Assembly (NCBI GenBank): GCA_011056555.1
Contig: DSEQ01000010.1
Span: 1-64,000 of the forward strand
Length of the DNA stretch: 64,000 bases
From: Candidatus Zixiibacteriota bacterium
Lineage (GTDB): Bacteria > Zixibacteria > MSB-5A5 > JAABVY01
Reading direction: 5' to 3'
Shown: piece after piece, positions 26,201 through 34,496 of the stretch
How positions within the stretch are numbered: the first letter of the stretch is position 1
How the letters are laid out: each line of letters begins with the position of its first letter
The notes under the pieces: model-generated
Databases searched by the model: none
What the model saw: only the letters and a program-made list of their open reading frames with translations
What the model was told of the DNA's origin: nothing
Position numbers and translations under genes: made by a program

Positions 26201-28922
26201 TGGTTCGCAGTCAACCGCCGTTGTCAGCAATAATACCATCTATGGCTATAACACCCCGGCCTTATCTGACGGCAGCAACTCAGCCGGAATATATGTCGAG
26301 AATTCCTTCACCGCAGGCAGTCCGTCTTTAACCAAGAATGTGACCCTCTCCGGTAATGAAATCTATGACTGCCAGTGGGGGCTCTATATCGGAAACGAGT
26401 TCGACACTTATGCTGGTGATGTAGATATCGTTGCAAATGTGACCGGAAATAATATTCATGACAATACTGATGGCGGCGTTGTCCTCACCGATGAAGATTA
26501 TTCCGCCGGTTCATCGGTTGATGTTACCTTCCAGAATAATACCGTGATGAGCAATGGAAATTACGGTTACCTGATCTTCACCCGGGGTGACGGTGATATT
26601 ACCGCACTCCTCTATGGCGAGACCATAGTAGACCAGGATACCGGTGTCTATATTAATGACTACACGGTCGGTTCGAGTGTATATGATGTCGATATTTACG
26701 GCAGCTCATTTTATAATGGCCTGAACGCCGAGTCCAATGTCAGCGGTGTATCGTGGGATGACGGCGCTGGAGTCGGAAACTGCTGGTCAGACTGGACCAC
26801 CAACAGCGGCTATCCAACTCAATACAATATTGCCGGCACTCCCGGAGGTGTCGATAACTATCCTACCGTCGATTGCGGTCTGGATATGACTCCTGATGAG
26901 ATCCTCTATCTTTGCAGCGGGGACTTCACCTTCGATATTGAAATAGGCGATGCTGTTCTGGGTTTGGATGCTGCCAACATCACTATTCGTTATCCCGCCG
27001 ATCTTAACTTCGTGAGCGCAACTGAAGCGTCAGGTAATTATCAGCTCTTCTATAATGAGTTCGATAATGCTACCGGGTACGACAGTGTGCAGTTCAACTT
27101 CGGCGTGCTCACAGGCTCTGAGGACGGCCCGGTGACCTTGTTCAGCGTAACTATGAATGGTTCTACCGATTACTGCGCCGGTGATCTGATCGAGAATATC
27201 TATGTTCTATTACAGGGACATGATCCCTTGAATAATATTGTAACTATTCCTGCTTCCCCTGCTGAGCCGGTAACGGTTGTTGCAGATTGCGCCGACCCTG
27301 TTCTGGCTGTAAATACCGCCGACGGTGGATATTATAATGTTCCGCCCGTGGTTAACTTCGGCGCCACCGACAATTGCGATCTTGACGCGGTCTATTATCA
27401 GGTGGATGGATGCGATTCGGGCGGATGGACGGCAGTCGCTGTCGGATTGTCCGGTACCGCCTATGGCCCGTCGGACTGGACCCTGCCGACAGCGGACTGG
27501 GACGCCTTGAGCGAGGCCCAGCATTGCATCAGCTTCAAGATTATGGATGATAATGGACGCGGTAACGCTGATTCCTGTTCTTATAGCTGGTGTTTTACCA
27601 AGGATGTAACCGCTCCGCCCGCGCCAACTGATCTGGTTGCTCAGCCCGGACATAATAAGGTCAATCTGAGCTGGACAAATGCCGCCTCTGATTTCGATCA
27701 CACAGTCATAGTAAGAAACGACTATGTTGACGGCGGCGGGCATGGCTATCCGGAATATGATGATCTCTACACCGAGGCCTCATTTCCTGCCGACACAAGT
27801 GATGGAGATTATATTTACGGCGGTACGGCAGAATCACATACCGACGCGTATAATCTCGATAATGCCAATCGCGACGTCTATCATTTTGCAGCCTTTACAG
27901 TCGATGCTGCCGGAAATGTCTCTGCTCCGGCTGCGGGCTCGCAGGCACGTTCGACCTCGTACTGGCTGGGCGATTTCTCCGCGCCTTATGACGGATATGT
28001 CTATTTCACCGATCTTTCGGTATTCTCGAATGCCTACGGTACCAGTGACGGCGATACTTACTACAATAACGAATGCGATATAGGACCGACATTCAACGAT
28101 AATACCCGGGGCATCCCGGAGACCGACAATACGATCGGCTTCGATGATTTGACCATCTTCGTGATCAATTTTGATGATGTTACTCCGCTTATCAAGTCGC
28201 GCCCGATCTTCGCCGACAATCCCGAGGTGCCCGGCACGGGTATCAGAGCTGATGCGAGGTTCGAGGGTAATGAGTGCTATGTTGATATATACCTCGATAA
28301 CGGTGATCATAATGCAAAAGCTGTTTTCGCGGAAATCAGCTTTGATCCGAAGAAGCTGGCATATCATGCCACGTCCTTCAACACGCAGTTGACCGAAACC
28401 GACCGCCCGGTCTTTGTCAAGCCGCTGCAGGATAGAGATAAAGTCTCGATTTCCGCCGCAGTGCTGGGACGAGATCAGGTCTTTGAGGGTTCCGGCCTTA
28501 TTGCTACATTACAGTTCAATCTGCTGACCTCCGGGGAAGCCGAACTGGTATTGAGCGATGCGGATATCCGCGATAACCAGAATAATAATCTGCTGGGTGA
28601 GGGCTTCATTTCAGAGCCGATAGCATCAGCGGCAGCGCTGCCGGATCGATATGAATTGGGCCAGAATCATCCCAATCCTTTCAATCCCGAAACCGAAATA
28701 TCATACAGTCTGCCGGAAGATACATGGGTTACGATCAAGGTCTACAACATTTCAGGCCAGCTCGTGAAAACCCTGGTTGACGATGTCAAGCCGGCCGGCA
28801 GGCACACGGTATCCTGGAACGGCACCAACCAAAGCAATAGTAGAGTTGCGACCGGTGTTTATTTCTATCGTATGGAGACAGAGAGATTCCAAAAAACCGC
28901 GAAGATGATTCTGGTTAAGTAA
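23277..28922 (+). CDS. Giant multidomain secreted protein: propeller, beta-helices, cohesin-like modules, T9SS sorting domain
   Basis: 1881 residues. Signal peptide (about 1-27). Residues 30-360 look like a sialidase-type beta-propeller (WYSSDGGATWTQV). Two right-handed beta-helix blocks follow (about 365-780 from YSYIQEAVDAI, and 780-1190 from NRIQEGVDLV) with many NTVSG/ITGNASG turns. A cohesin-like module comes next (about 1205-1335; ANITIRYPADLNFVSATEA), then FN3-like (about 1450-1560), a degenerate dockerin-like stretch (about 1562-1625) and a second cohesin-like module (about 1655-1775; VFAEISFDPKKLAYH). The T9SS sorting domain ends it (about 1788-1881; LGQNHPNPFNPETEISYSL). Likely a surface adhesin, polysaccharide-binding protein or scaffold. 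The cohesin-like modules could receive the dockerin proteins encoded nearby. No catalytic residues are evident. Confidence 0.82.
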   Translation: MKFDKLFQFTVFTLIIALLPGLLTATVLEVTQPVQVTSSNYYERGQAITYDGTYYWLFYGRSATVTGNYQNDNPDVSDYQIYYKKATTVEGLASSTAVAVTGAANTYMGEIGAAYLDGNVWTFGAVPSTNYTDRKSLYGWYSSDGGATWTQVADLADNLPPGAAHHDETAFDGKLYIMANYPDGNTGWHTKYTSDPTASTITWSSYIPLNSTSNLINGTGHFFVDGSNLYIGILRTSPTKDNKVLQYNASPESWTELGTASSTGWDATLFKVGSDYVFAQAPYTSDGGGRQYIVAWAGTSPSNVLSGSSHTVVEGKYGTNTWIDMWPIGFTDAGGSSYLFYTSERDDPNQEGTGNIWYLKVDWDVYGDHYSYIQEAVDAITSKSTADTVLLAAGTFTAYDRALAIIDVPMTLMGAGQADDGTGTVLDGGTYGQGVDNTGLGTAWPRAIVVQSDDVVIKNMRVRGYQGDQVTVGGYAIVARAESSWGVTDPTIDNLTLENITFDDCYYGARESNVVNALVQNTSYEINSGAASYAAYITNSTGTTIRANAYDQGAIWVTDATYGTIGGPNPSDGNVLTNILYNGIWYGQQFAAGTSSEKGLIQNNTVSGAGEGGIVVWNWPGEVADSIRILGNTVTGAAGGSDDHGGISIRQGSFTNMVISGNSSTNNADNQPGLLISGSVATSVGISGNVFADNPEDGIKFYNVTRGNVTVNENKITGNASGLVMSLGTTTTLDASANYWGSTDPTTVAGMITGVIDYTPWLGGGTDNAPGFSGDFSELWVDDDSPQSGASNRIQEGVDLVTASTVNIAAGTYDATIDIDTRTDINLVGADKTTTIIKPSATLPWGFAPYYAGRQAALRVYNSTGINVSGITFDYDLIKGNQIFGFLYWNSEGSLTDNIFKNISVDDASGGYYEMISYLRAPAYTDAARAQISITDNTFMETGRVAIVTHDYVHSVISGNTFYKTTSDFGYAMEIGSQSTAVVSNNTIYGYNTPALSDGSNSAGIYVENSFTAGSPSLTKNVTLSGNEIYDCQWGLYIGNEFDTYAGDVDIVANVTGNNIHDNTDGGVVLTDEDYSAGSSVDVTFQNNTVMSNGNYGYLIFTRGDGDITALLYGETIVDQDTGVYINDYTVGSSVYDVDIYGSSFYNGLNAESNVSGVSWDDGAGVGNCWSDWTTNSGYPTQYNIAGTPGGVDNYPTVDCGLDMTPDEILYLCSGDFTFDIEIGDAVLGLDAANITIRYPADLNFVSATEASGNYQLFYNEFDNATGYDSVQFNFGVLTGSEDGPVTLFSVTMNGSTDYCAGDLIENIYVLLQGHDPLNNIVTIPASPAEPVTVVADCADPVLAVNTADGGYYNVPPVVNFGATDNCDLDAVYYQVDGCDSGGWTAVAVGLSGTAYGPSDWTLPTADWDALSEAQHCISFKIMDDNGRGNADSCSYSWCFTKDVTAPPAPTDLVAQPGHNKVNLSWTNAASDFDHTVIVRNDYVDGGGHGYPEYDDLYTEASFPADTSDGDYIYGGTAESHTDAYNLDNANRDVYHFAAFTVDAAGNVSAPAAGSQARSTSYWLGDFSAPYDGYVYFTDLSVFSNAYGTSDGDTYYNNECDIGPTFNDNTRGIPETDNTIGFDDLTIFVINFDDVTPLIKSRPIFADNPEVPGTGIRADARFEGNECYVDIYLDNGDHNAKAVFAEISFDPKKLAYHATSFNTQLTETDRPVFVKPLQDRDKVSISAAVLGRDQVFEGSGLIATLQFNLLTSGEAELVLSDADIRDNQNNNLLGEGFISEPIASAAALPDRYELGQNHPNPFNPETEISYSLPEDTWVTIKVYNISGQLVKTLVDDVKPAGRHTVSWNGTNQSNSRVATGVYFYRMETERFQKTAKMILVK

Positions 28923-28939
28923 TTCTTTCAACCTTTAAC

Positions 28940-28972
28940 CCGGGAGGGGGGATGCCCTCTCCCGGTTTTTTT
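28940..28972 (+). terminator. Rho-independent terminator
   Basis: CCGGGAG (28940-28946) pairs with CTCCCGG (28959-28965), followed by seven T residues, 18 bases after the giant gene. It separates it from the convergent serine hydrolase gene. Confidence 0.9.
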
Positions 28973-28980
28973 ATTGGATT

Positions 28981-30456
28981 CTATTTAGCTATCAACTCGC
29001 GGATTTTTTCCGCTACGCGGCTGGCCGCGCCGTCATAATTTGCCATCACCGCTACCGTGTAGCCTGAATCCATATACATATCCAGCATGGCATTGATTCC
29101 CGGCGCACCGCCGCCATGCCCCACAATTCTATGGCTATTTACATTCTGATCCTGAATTAAATAGCCATAACTTACATCGGGCCTGCGGCTGGTCTTGCCT
29201 ATTGACATTAGCTCGAATGATTCCTTGCTCATGATCTTGCCGCTGCGCAAGGCCTGATCAAAAGCCAGCAGATCTTCCACCGTGGAATAGCCGCCCCCGG
29301 CGGGGCCGCCCTTTACAGCATGCATGAACAAATTATTATGCCATAACCCTTCAGGAAGCATGCTCCCGTCGTAATTCATGTGAGTGTATCCGATCGCCAG
29401 ATTCGGGACAGGGGTATCCACCTCAAAGCATCCGCTGTTTATCATACCCGCCGGTTTGTAAATATTTTCAGCGATAAAATCATAATAACTCATGCCGCTT
29501 ACTTTTTCGATAATCATCCCCAGGACAATCGGCCCGGAATTGCTGTAGTGAAAATCGCTGCCGGGTTCAAACAGGAGCGTATCCTCAAAGATCAGGGAAG
29601 CCAGCCCATCCACAGTCTTTAATTCCCAATAAGATGTATCGAACATCTCCTCCCAGTAATCCTGCATCCCTGAGGTGTGGGTCAGGAGGTGATGGATCGT
29701 TACTTTCTCCGCAATTTCTTTCCGGGGAATGTCGGGCAGGTAATTTCCGACCTTGTCATCAAGTGATATCTTACCCCGCTCAACCAGCTGCATTATGGCT
29801 GCGCCTGTAAACATCTTGTTCATCGAACCGAGGTTGAACTTTGTGTCCAGCTTGTTGGGAGCATTATAACGCTTACAGGCCTGACCGTAAAACCTGGTAT
29901 AGAACGGCTCACCATCTAATGCAATCAATACCGTTCCGGAGAACTGATCCCTTGCCACCAGGTCCTTAAGATAAGCATCCAGAAAATCTGCCATTTCAAC
30001 ATGAGAAAGCTTCCCTTCCGGCACTTCATACCTGGGGTCCTCTCCCGGGCGTGCTGATATCATCAATAACTTATCAGTATCGGTAGAATCGACAAACAGA
30101 GTCAGATCGACCCACTCCACTCCGGCCTCAGGCTTTCTGGCATGAAGCAGCGCCGAGATAATAAGGCTGTCTGAATCAGTTATCTTTTGCAATTGAAGGC
30201 CTTCGGTGTCATCATAAACCTGTCGAAAGAATCCGAGCCTCCTTTCCGCAGATTGTGGGTCATTAGATTCTTTCCAGTTATTGGCTATGAAAGTTTTCCA
30301 GGCCTCCTCATCCCCGGAATTAAATGACTGCAAGAGTAATTTCAGAATTTCGCCGGGTGGGGTTGCTGGAATTTCTGCCCCGGAGACCCGGGCCAGCCCC
30401 GGCCCCGCGAGCATGCTCAACAACTGAATGATAACTGCTGACAAAACTAAGCGCAT
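28981..30456 (-). CDS. Exported serine hydrolase, class C beta-lactamase/PBP-like
   Basis: 491 residues with an N-terminal signal peptide. Residues 35-140 form a separate NTF2-like or unassigned module. The hydrolase domain starts near 150. Catalytic Ser211 and Lys214 sit in LGSMNKMF, Tyr304 in HYSNSG, and the third motif is HGG (447-449) in IVGHGGGAPG. The HGG motif is typical of the esterase/peptidase side of this family (LACTB, EstB, D-aminopeptidase) rather than true AmpC with KTG. Its substrate is unknown. A CAGGAGGG site precedes the ATG. A GTAAG-CA-CTTAC palindrome (30501-30512) lies in the upstream region. Confidence 0.9.
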   Translation of the reverse strand: MRLVLSAVIIQLLSMLAGPGLARVSGAEIPATPPGEILKLLLQSFNSGDEEAWKTFIANNWKESNDPQSAERRLGFFRQVYDDTEGLQLQKITDSDSLIISALLHARKPEAGVEWVDLTLFVDSTDTDKLLMISARPGEDPRYEVPEGKLSHVEMADFLDAYLKDLVARDQFSGTVLIALDGEPFYTRFYGQACKRYNAPNKLDTKFNLGSMNKMFTGAAIMQLVERGKISLDDKVGNYLPDIPRKEIAEKVTIHHLLTHTSGMQDYWEEMFDTSYWELKTVDGLASLIFEDTLLFEPGSDFHYSNSGPIVLGMIIEKVSGMSYYDFIAENIYKPAGMINSGCFEVDTPVPNLAIGYTHMNYDGSMLPEGLWHNNLFMHAVKGGPAGGGYSTVEDLLAFDQALRSGKIMSKESFELMSIGKTSRRPDVSYGYLIQDQNVNSHRIVGHGGGAPGINAMLDMYMDSGYTVAVMANYDGAASRVAEKIRELIAK

Positions 30457-30828
30457 CTCAAACCCTCCTGGTTATTTTTGTTCAGATTAATCCTGATTAT
30501 GTAAGCACTTACGTAATATAAAACGAAAAGTTACATATTGCCGGCCTCCCGCTGCCTATATGGTTTTTCGAATACAGCTCAAAATATAGGGCTTGCCGGG
30601 CTTGTTCTCCAAATAATTAATCTTGACTGGAAAAGAAAATTCAGTATAATAATCAGGTACGCACCTTTCGCCCGAATTTATCGGGGATCACTGCCATTTG
30701 TGACTTTGCGAAGCGGATTTTAATAGTCCGGGTTGTTTCATGAACCCCAGGCCCGTGATGAGGTACTCTATAGCCTGTCAACAATTTCAATATGAAAACT
30801 CTCAATCCAAGCAGGAGGTATGCCGGTG
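30457..30828. other. Divergent intergenic region
   Basis: 372 bases between the serine hydrolase and the deiminase-like gene. It contains the 12-bp palindrome GTAAGCACTTAC (30501-30512), which might be a repressor site for the hydrolase gene. AGGAGG at 30813-30818 serves the downstream gene. No convincing promoter was seen. Confidence 0.35.
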
Positions 30829-33186
30829 ATGTCGCTGTTATTGCAAAAATCAAAATTAATCGTCGGATCGATGATATTTCTTTCTTTCCTTCTAACCCTT
30901 TCAACAGCCGCTCAAAGCGGGGAGGGGTTCAACAGGTTCGAAGAGGAGAAACAGGCTGAATTGGGCCTGCTCCCGCGCTGGCGAGATGGGGGCACGCCCT
31001 ATGATCGCAGCCAGTCGCTCGAGCCATTCAAGATCGTCCTGCCGGACAAGGATATGCCTACTTCAGGATATATATCCTCCCCGCCGGAATATTCTCCCTC
31101 ACGCGGCGTCCTCTTCAGCTATTTTTCAAGCGGTTGGCCGGGAGTTGTCCGGGATATGGTTGTCGCATTGACTTCGGATCCGGATTATGATGAGATCGCC
31201 TATGTTTGTGTCGCCAACTCTTCTCAGCAGAGCAGCGCCTATTCCACATTCTCTTCGGCGGGGGCGGATATGAGCAAGGTGGAGTTTATAATCGAACCGA
31301 TGAACGCACTCTGGATCAGAGATTACGGGCCGCATTTGATCTGGCAGGAGAATACCCTGGGAATAGTTAACAGCCAGTACTATCCCACCCGCCCCCTGGA
31401 TAATTTCATCCCGGAGCTCGTGGGCACCGATCATTTTCAGATCTTCACCTATGATATGGGACTTTACTACTCCGGGGGAAATTTTCAGCCGACCCAGAAC
31501 CGAAACGGTTTTGTAACTGCTCTAATCCAACTTGATAATACCGCCAGCGGAGGGTTCGATGCCAACTTTATTGCCGAACTCTATCATACCTACCAGGGCA
31601 TTGACACACTGCACATAATGCCCCAGCTTCCCTTCAGCGTGGACGGCACCGGGCATATCGATATGTGGATGTACATTATTGATGAAGATGATGTCATCAT
31701 ATCCGAGTTTCTTCCCGGCTCCGATCCGACTGCAATCGCCGTAACAAACAACGCCGTGCCATATATGGAATCCCTTGGATATACGGTGCATCGCACTCCA
31801 GCCTGGAATTCCTCTCATCCATCCACTGGATACTGGACACACTGGACCTATACCAATGCCTTGCGAGTCAATAACCGTATACTCATACCGTCATATGGCG
31901 ACACCTATCTGGACTATGCCGATGAGGACGCTCAGGCGCTGGCAGTCTGGGAAGCTGCGGCCGGCCCGGATGTTGAAATCATTCCCATAAATTCATACGA
32001 TATTATCTGGGCGGCGGGCGCGTTGCATTGCATTGCCATGCAGGTGCCGCGCTATGAGGAACCTGCGCCCTCGGCGAATATAATCTGGCCTGACGGGGGA
32101 GAGCTGTTTGCGGGCGGTACTGTAGAGACAATCCAGTGGGAGGCCACAGATTCGAATAATGCTGAGCTCTCGGAAGCAGTGCTGTATTATTCTGTGGATG
32201 ATGGTGCAGGTTATATCTTGATAGATACTGTGCCCGACACCGGCAATTATGACTGGACTGTACCAGATATATACGCTGAACAATGCAGGATAAAAGTGGT
32301 CGCTGTCTCGCAGGACAGCGACGAATACGAAGCTGTCTCCGCGGGCCCCTTCGAAATTGCCTCCTGCCAGCAGTCGGTCTATGATTTTTCGACCGGGGCC
32401 GGCGTGGATAAGTTCGCCTTTGGACATCAGACCTCAAACTGGGCTGCCGTCAGCGGAATCCGTACTCCGGTCAACACGGAAATTGAGAATCTGATCAGCG
32501 GCGCCTATGATAAAATCGCTCATTCTGACGCCACCGGCAATGATTATGACCCCAACCGCTATTTATCCCTGGACCCGAATAATGGCTGGGAATCAACCCA
32601 TATCTTCGAATTCACTCTGACAGAGGATGTCTCCGAAGTCGATGATATTGAGGTCTTCTGGGAGGGATATTCCGACCAGTGCTCAATGATGGAAATGTAT
32701 ATCTGGGACTACACATCCGGGGAATGGTGTGATGGTGAAGGATTATTCGACCAGAACCGTTTTATGGACAACTGGGCAGGAAATCGCGACGGTTATCTGG
32801 AAAAGCACATCCGTTCAGATTTCGGCCGTTTTGTGGACGGCAGCGGACAGCTCACCGTGCTCCTGTATTCGGAACGCGGCCCTGACGGTAGCTATGTCAA
32901 TTACAATCCTACCCTGCATGACTATATATCGGTAACCGTTTCAACCAAGCTGCCCCAGTATATGTGCGGCGATGCTGATGCCAGCGAGGCTGTAAACGTA
33001 TCGGATGCTGTCATGATAACGAATTATATATTTGTCGGCGGGGCCGCTCCGGAGCCGTTTGAATCCGCCGACACCAATTGTGACGGAACGGTAAATATTT
33101 CAGATGTGGTTGTTATTATCAATTTCGTTTTTCTCGACGGCAATACGCCATGTGATACCGATGGCGATGGAGAGCAGGATTGCTGA
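30829..33186 (+). CDS. Secreted agmatine/peptidyl-arginine deiminase-like protein with dockerin
   Basis: 785 residues from the ATG at 30829, which has AGGAGG ten bases upstream; the in-frame ATG at 30820 lies one base from that site. Signal peptide (KLIVGSMIFLSFLLTLSTAAQ). Residues about 60-415 match the Porphyromonas-type deiminase family: Asp165 in WIRDYGP, His276 and Asp278 in TGHIDMW, Cys401 in GALHCIAMQ. Such enzymes convert guanidino groups of agmatine or peptidyl-arginine to ureido groups, releasing ammonia. An Ig-like domain (about 420-515) and an unassigned beta domain follow, then a two-repeat dockerin (712-786; SEAVNVSDAVMITNY). Export plus dockerin favours an extracellular peptidyl-arginine role; this is inference. 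Confidence 0.88.
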   Translation: MSLLLQKSKLIVGSMIFLSFLLTLSTAAQSGEGFNRFEEEKQAELGLLPRWRDGGTPYDRSQSLEPFKIVLPDKDMPTSGYISSPPEYSPSRGVLFSYFSSGWPGVVRDMVVALTSDPDYDEIAYVCVANSSQQSSAYSTFSSAGADMSKVEFIIEPMNALWIRDYGPHLIWQENTLGIVNSQYYPTRPLDNFIPELVGTDHFQIFTYDMGLYYSGGNFQPTQNRNGFVTALIQLDNTASGGFDANFIAELYHTYQGIDTLHIMPQLPFSVDGTGHIDMWMYIIDEDDVIISEFLPGSDPTAIAVTNNAVPYMESLGYTVHRTPAWNSSHPSTGYWTHWTYTNALRVNNRILIPSYGDTYLDYADEDAQALAVWEAAAGPDVEIIPINSYDIIWAAGALHCIAMQVPRYEEPAPSANIIWPDGGELFAGGTVETIQWEATDSNNAELSEAVLYYSVDDGAGYILIDTVPDTGNYDWTVPDIYAEQCRIKVVAVSQDSDEYEAVSAGPFEIASCQQSVYDFSTGAGVDKFAFGHQTSNWAAVSGIRTPVNTEIENLISGAYDKIAHSDATGNDYDPNRYLSLDPNNGWESTHIFEFTLTEDVSEVDDIEVFWEGYSDQCSMMEMYIWDYTSGEWCDGEGLFDQNRFMDNWAGNRDGYLEKHIRSDFGRFVDGSGQLTVLLYSERGPDGSYVNYNPTLHDYISVTVSTKLPQYMCGDADASEAVNVSDAVMITNYIFVGGAAPEPFESADTNCDGTVNISDVVVIINFVFLDGNTPCDTDGDGEQDC

Positions 33187-33213
33187 GCCAATTAAATATA
33201 TAGCATAAACATA

Positions 33214-33243
33214 AGCCGATCCCGGTTCCCGGGATCGGCTTTT
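33214..33243 (+). terminator. Rho-independent terminator
   Basis: A perfect 12-bp stem AGCCGATCCCGG (33214-33225) / CCGGGATCGGCT (33229-33240) with a 3-base loop and a short T-run, 28 bases after the deiminase gene. Confidence 0.8.
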
Positions 33244-33311
33244 GCGTGGCTGAAATTTTTTCAATTAAACCTTGCTCAACGGGTTTGATTTCCGCATCTT
33301 AACAGGGCATA

Positions 33312-33325
33312 GGTGTCCACATTGC
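33312..33325 (+). promoter_or_regulatory. Possible sigma-54 promoter of the Cys-rich peptide gene
   Basis: GG (33312-33313), ten bases, then GC (33324-33325), reading AGGTGTCCACATTGCA. The -12 half (TTGCA) is canonical; the -24 half keeps only GG. It lies about 60 bases before the small gene. Weaker than the three sites at 53.9, 57.5 and 58.5 kb. Confidence 0.35.
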
Positions 33326-33384
33326 AGCAAAGATCAGCACCATGGACGGTCACTATATTCTTTCAGGGAAGGAGGTGAAACCCG

Positions 33385-33588
33385 ATGAAAGCTGCGCGAA
33401 AAGTCAAGGCACTGGCTTTATTCCTCGCGCTAATCGCGCTCGGCGGGCTGGTGTTCAGCGCCGTGACCGCCGAAACGGTTACGGCCAAACCGTGCTGCTG
33501 GGTAATGGTTTGCACGGTAACGCCCCCGATTGTCTGCTGGGAGGTGTGTGTGCCGTGCCCGACGCTGCCGCCGCCGCCCGGCTCATAG
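33385..33588 (+). CDS. Small secreted cysteine-rich peptide
   Basis: 67 residues. A strong GGAGGTG ribosome-binding site lies about 9 bases before the ATG. Residues 1-30 are a clear signal sequence (basic start, LALFLALIALGGLVFSAVTA). The mature part of roughly 35 residues has six cysteines in CCWVMVC, VCWEVC and VPCP, and ends in a proline run PPPPGS. It resembles no family I know. Six cysteines in a short exported peptide suggest a disulfide-rich structural or toxin-like peptide, or a metal binder. It is flanked by two strong terminators, so it is a separate transcription unit. Confidence 0.72.
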   Translation: MKAARKVKALALFLALIALGGLVFSAVTAETVTAKPCCWVMVCTVTPPIVCWEVCVPCPTLPPPPGS

Positions 33589-33652
33589 CGCCTTTTTTGG
33601 GTCTATTCGGGAAGTATTGAGGAAGTCTTTTCAATTGGGACTTTTTCAGCAA

Positions 33653-33694
33653 GCACGCCGATCCGGGATCGGCGTGCCCTTATTTTTTATTTTT
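33653..33694 (+). terminator. Rho-independent terminator
   Basis: GCACGCCGAT (33653-33662) pairs with ATCGGCGTGC (33668-33677), followed by a T-rich run to 33694. It closes the Cys-rich peptide gene and overlaps the 3' end of the convergent PilZ gene. Confidence 0.88.
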
Positions 33695-34145
33695 CGCCAA
33701 GTTTAAATAGACGTGTCAGCAATCCCCGTCTATCTTCTGCCTCCTCCGCGTCCTCTTCCGGAGCCATGTAACGGGAGTTCAACTCCTCGTTATATCTCAC
33801 CATCCAGTCATGAATCAATTTCCTGACTACGGCGGCATCTTTTTTTGATGGAAATCTGAGGATGTAGCCGGAATAGAACCTGCCTGTCTCAGGGTATTTC
33901 TTGCACCAGCGGCATTCGGCATCAAAAAAGACCTCATCACGCCCATCAACTTTATTTTTCAATGGGATGCGGCAATAATATACTTCGGCCACGGTCGCCG
34001 GAATTTCGCTTTTGAGCTTCATGCCGCGGGCAGACATGTCGACCACTATGCCCATTGGCTGCCGCGTATTCAAATCAAATGCTGTCAGCGTTTCAGCCGC
34101 TTTACGCCTGACTTTTGGCTGCATGTCCTGATCTAATACTTTCAT
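33687..34145 (-). CDS. PilZ domain protein
   Basis: 152 residues, cytoplasmic. The c-di-GMP-binding signature is present as an arginine patch near the start (KVRRKAAE) and VDMSARGMKL (the D/NxSxxG element). The PilZ barrel covers about residues 8-115. The acidic tail (PEEDAEEAED) ends in a basic helix RRGLLTRLFKLGEK. A GAGGAGG site lies 13 bases before the ATG, slightly far. It probably relays c-di-GMP levels to a surface or motility process; the partner is unknown. Confidence 0.85.
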   Translation of the reverse strand: MKVLDQDMQPKVRRKAAETLTAFDLNTRQPMGIVVDMSARGMKLKSEIPATVAEVYYCRIPLKNKVDGRDEVFFDAECRWCKKYPETGRFYSGYILRFPSKKDAAVVRKLIHDWMVRYNEELNSRYMAPEEDAEEAEDRRGLLTRLFKLGEK

Positions 34146-34496
34146 AATACTACATAGACCTCCTCATCATTTCTATCGGAAAAAAACGGCTCAATTTGAA
34201 GAATTATGACTGATTGTCAAATTAGATACAGACCTGTTTAAGATCTGCCGGGACTGTGCTGAAAATAAGCACCAGGGGCATGTTTGAGTTTTGGACATCT
34301 TTACCCCGCGCTGTTCAAGCCGCGTGGTCATTAAAAGTGCATAGAGTATAATGATTTAACTATCTGCATCCGGCCCCAAAGATGTCAGTTATTGCTTCCG
34401 ATATTTTTAATGGATAGACACAACATAGCTTTTGATTGACAATTGTAGACCCAGGCCCTATGGCCATGGATTTTAATCAGAAAAGAGGTGATGCTT
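34146..34496. other. Divergent intergenic region
   Basis: 351 bases between the PilZ and lipoprotein genes. TTGACA (34437-34442) followed after 17 bases by TATGGC is a possible but weak promoter for the lipoprotein gene. A TATAAT occurs near 34348 without a matching -35. Confidence 0.35.

Noticed and set aside
24378-26880. Tandem DNA repeat or CRISPR-like array in the beta-helix region
   Set aside because: Periodicity is at the protein level only, with variable DNA sequence and no constant repeat/spacer pattern.
33342-33620. 92-codon plus frame overlapping the Cys-rich peptide gene
   Set aside because: No ribosome-binding site, no signal sequence; the other frame (33385-33588) has both.
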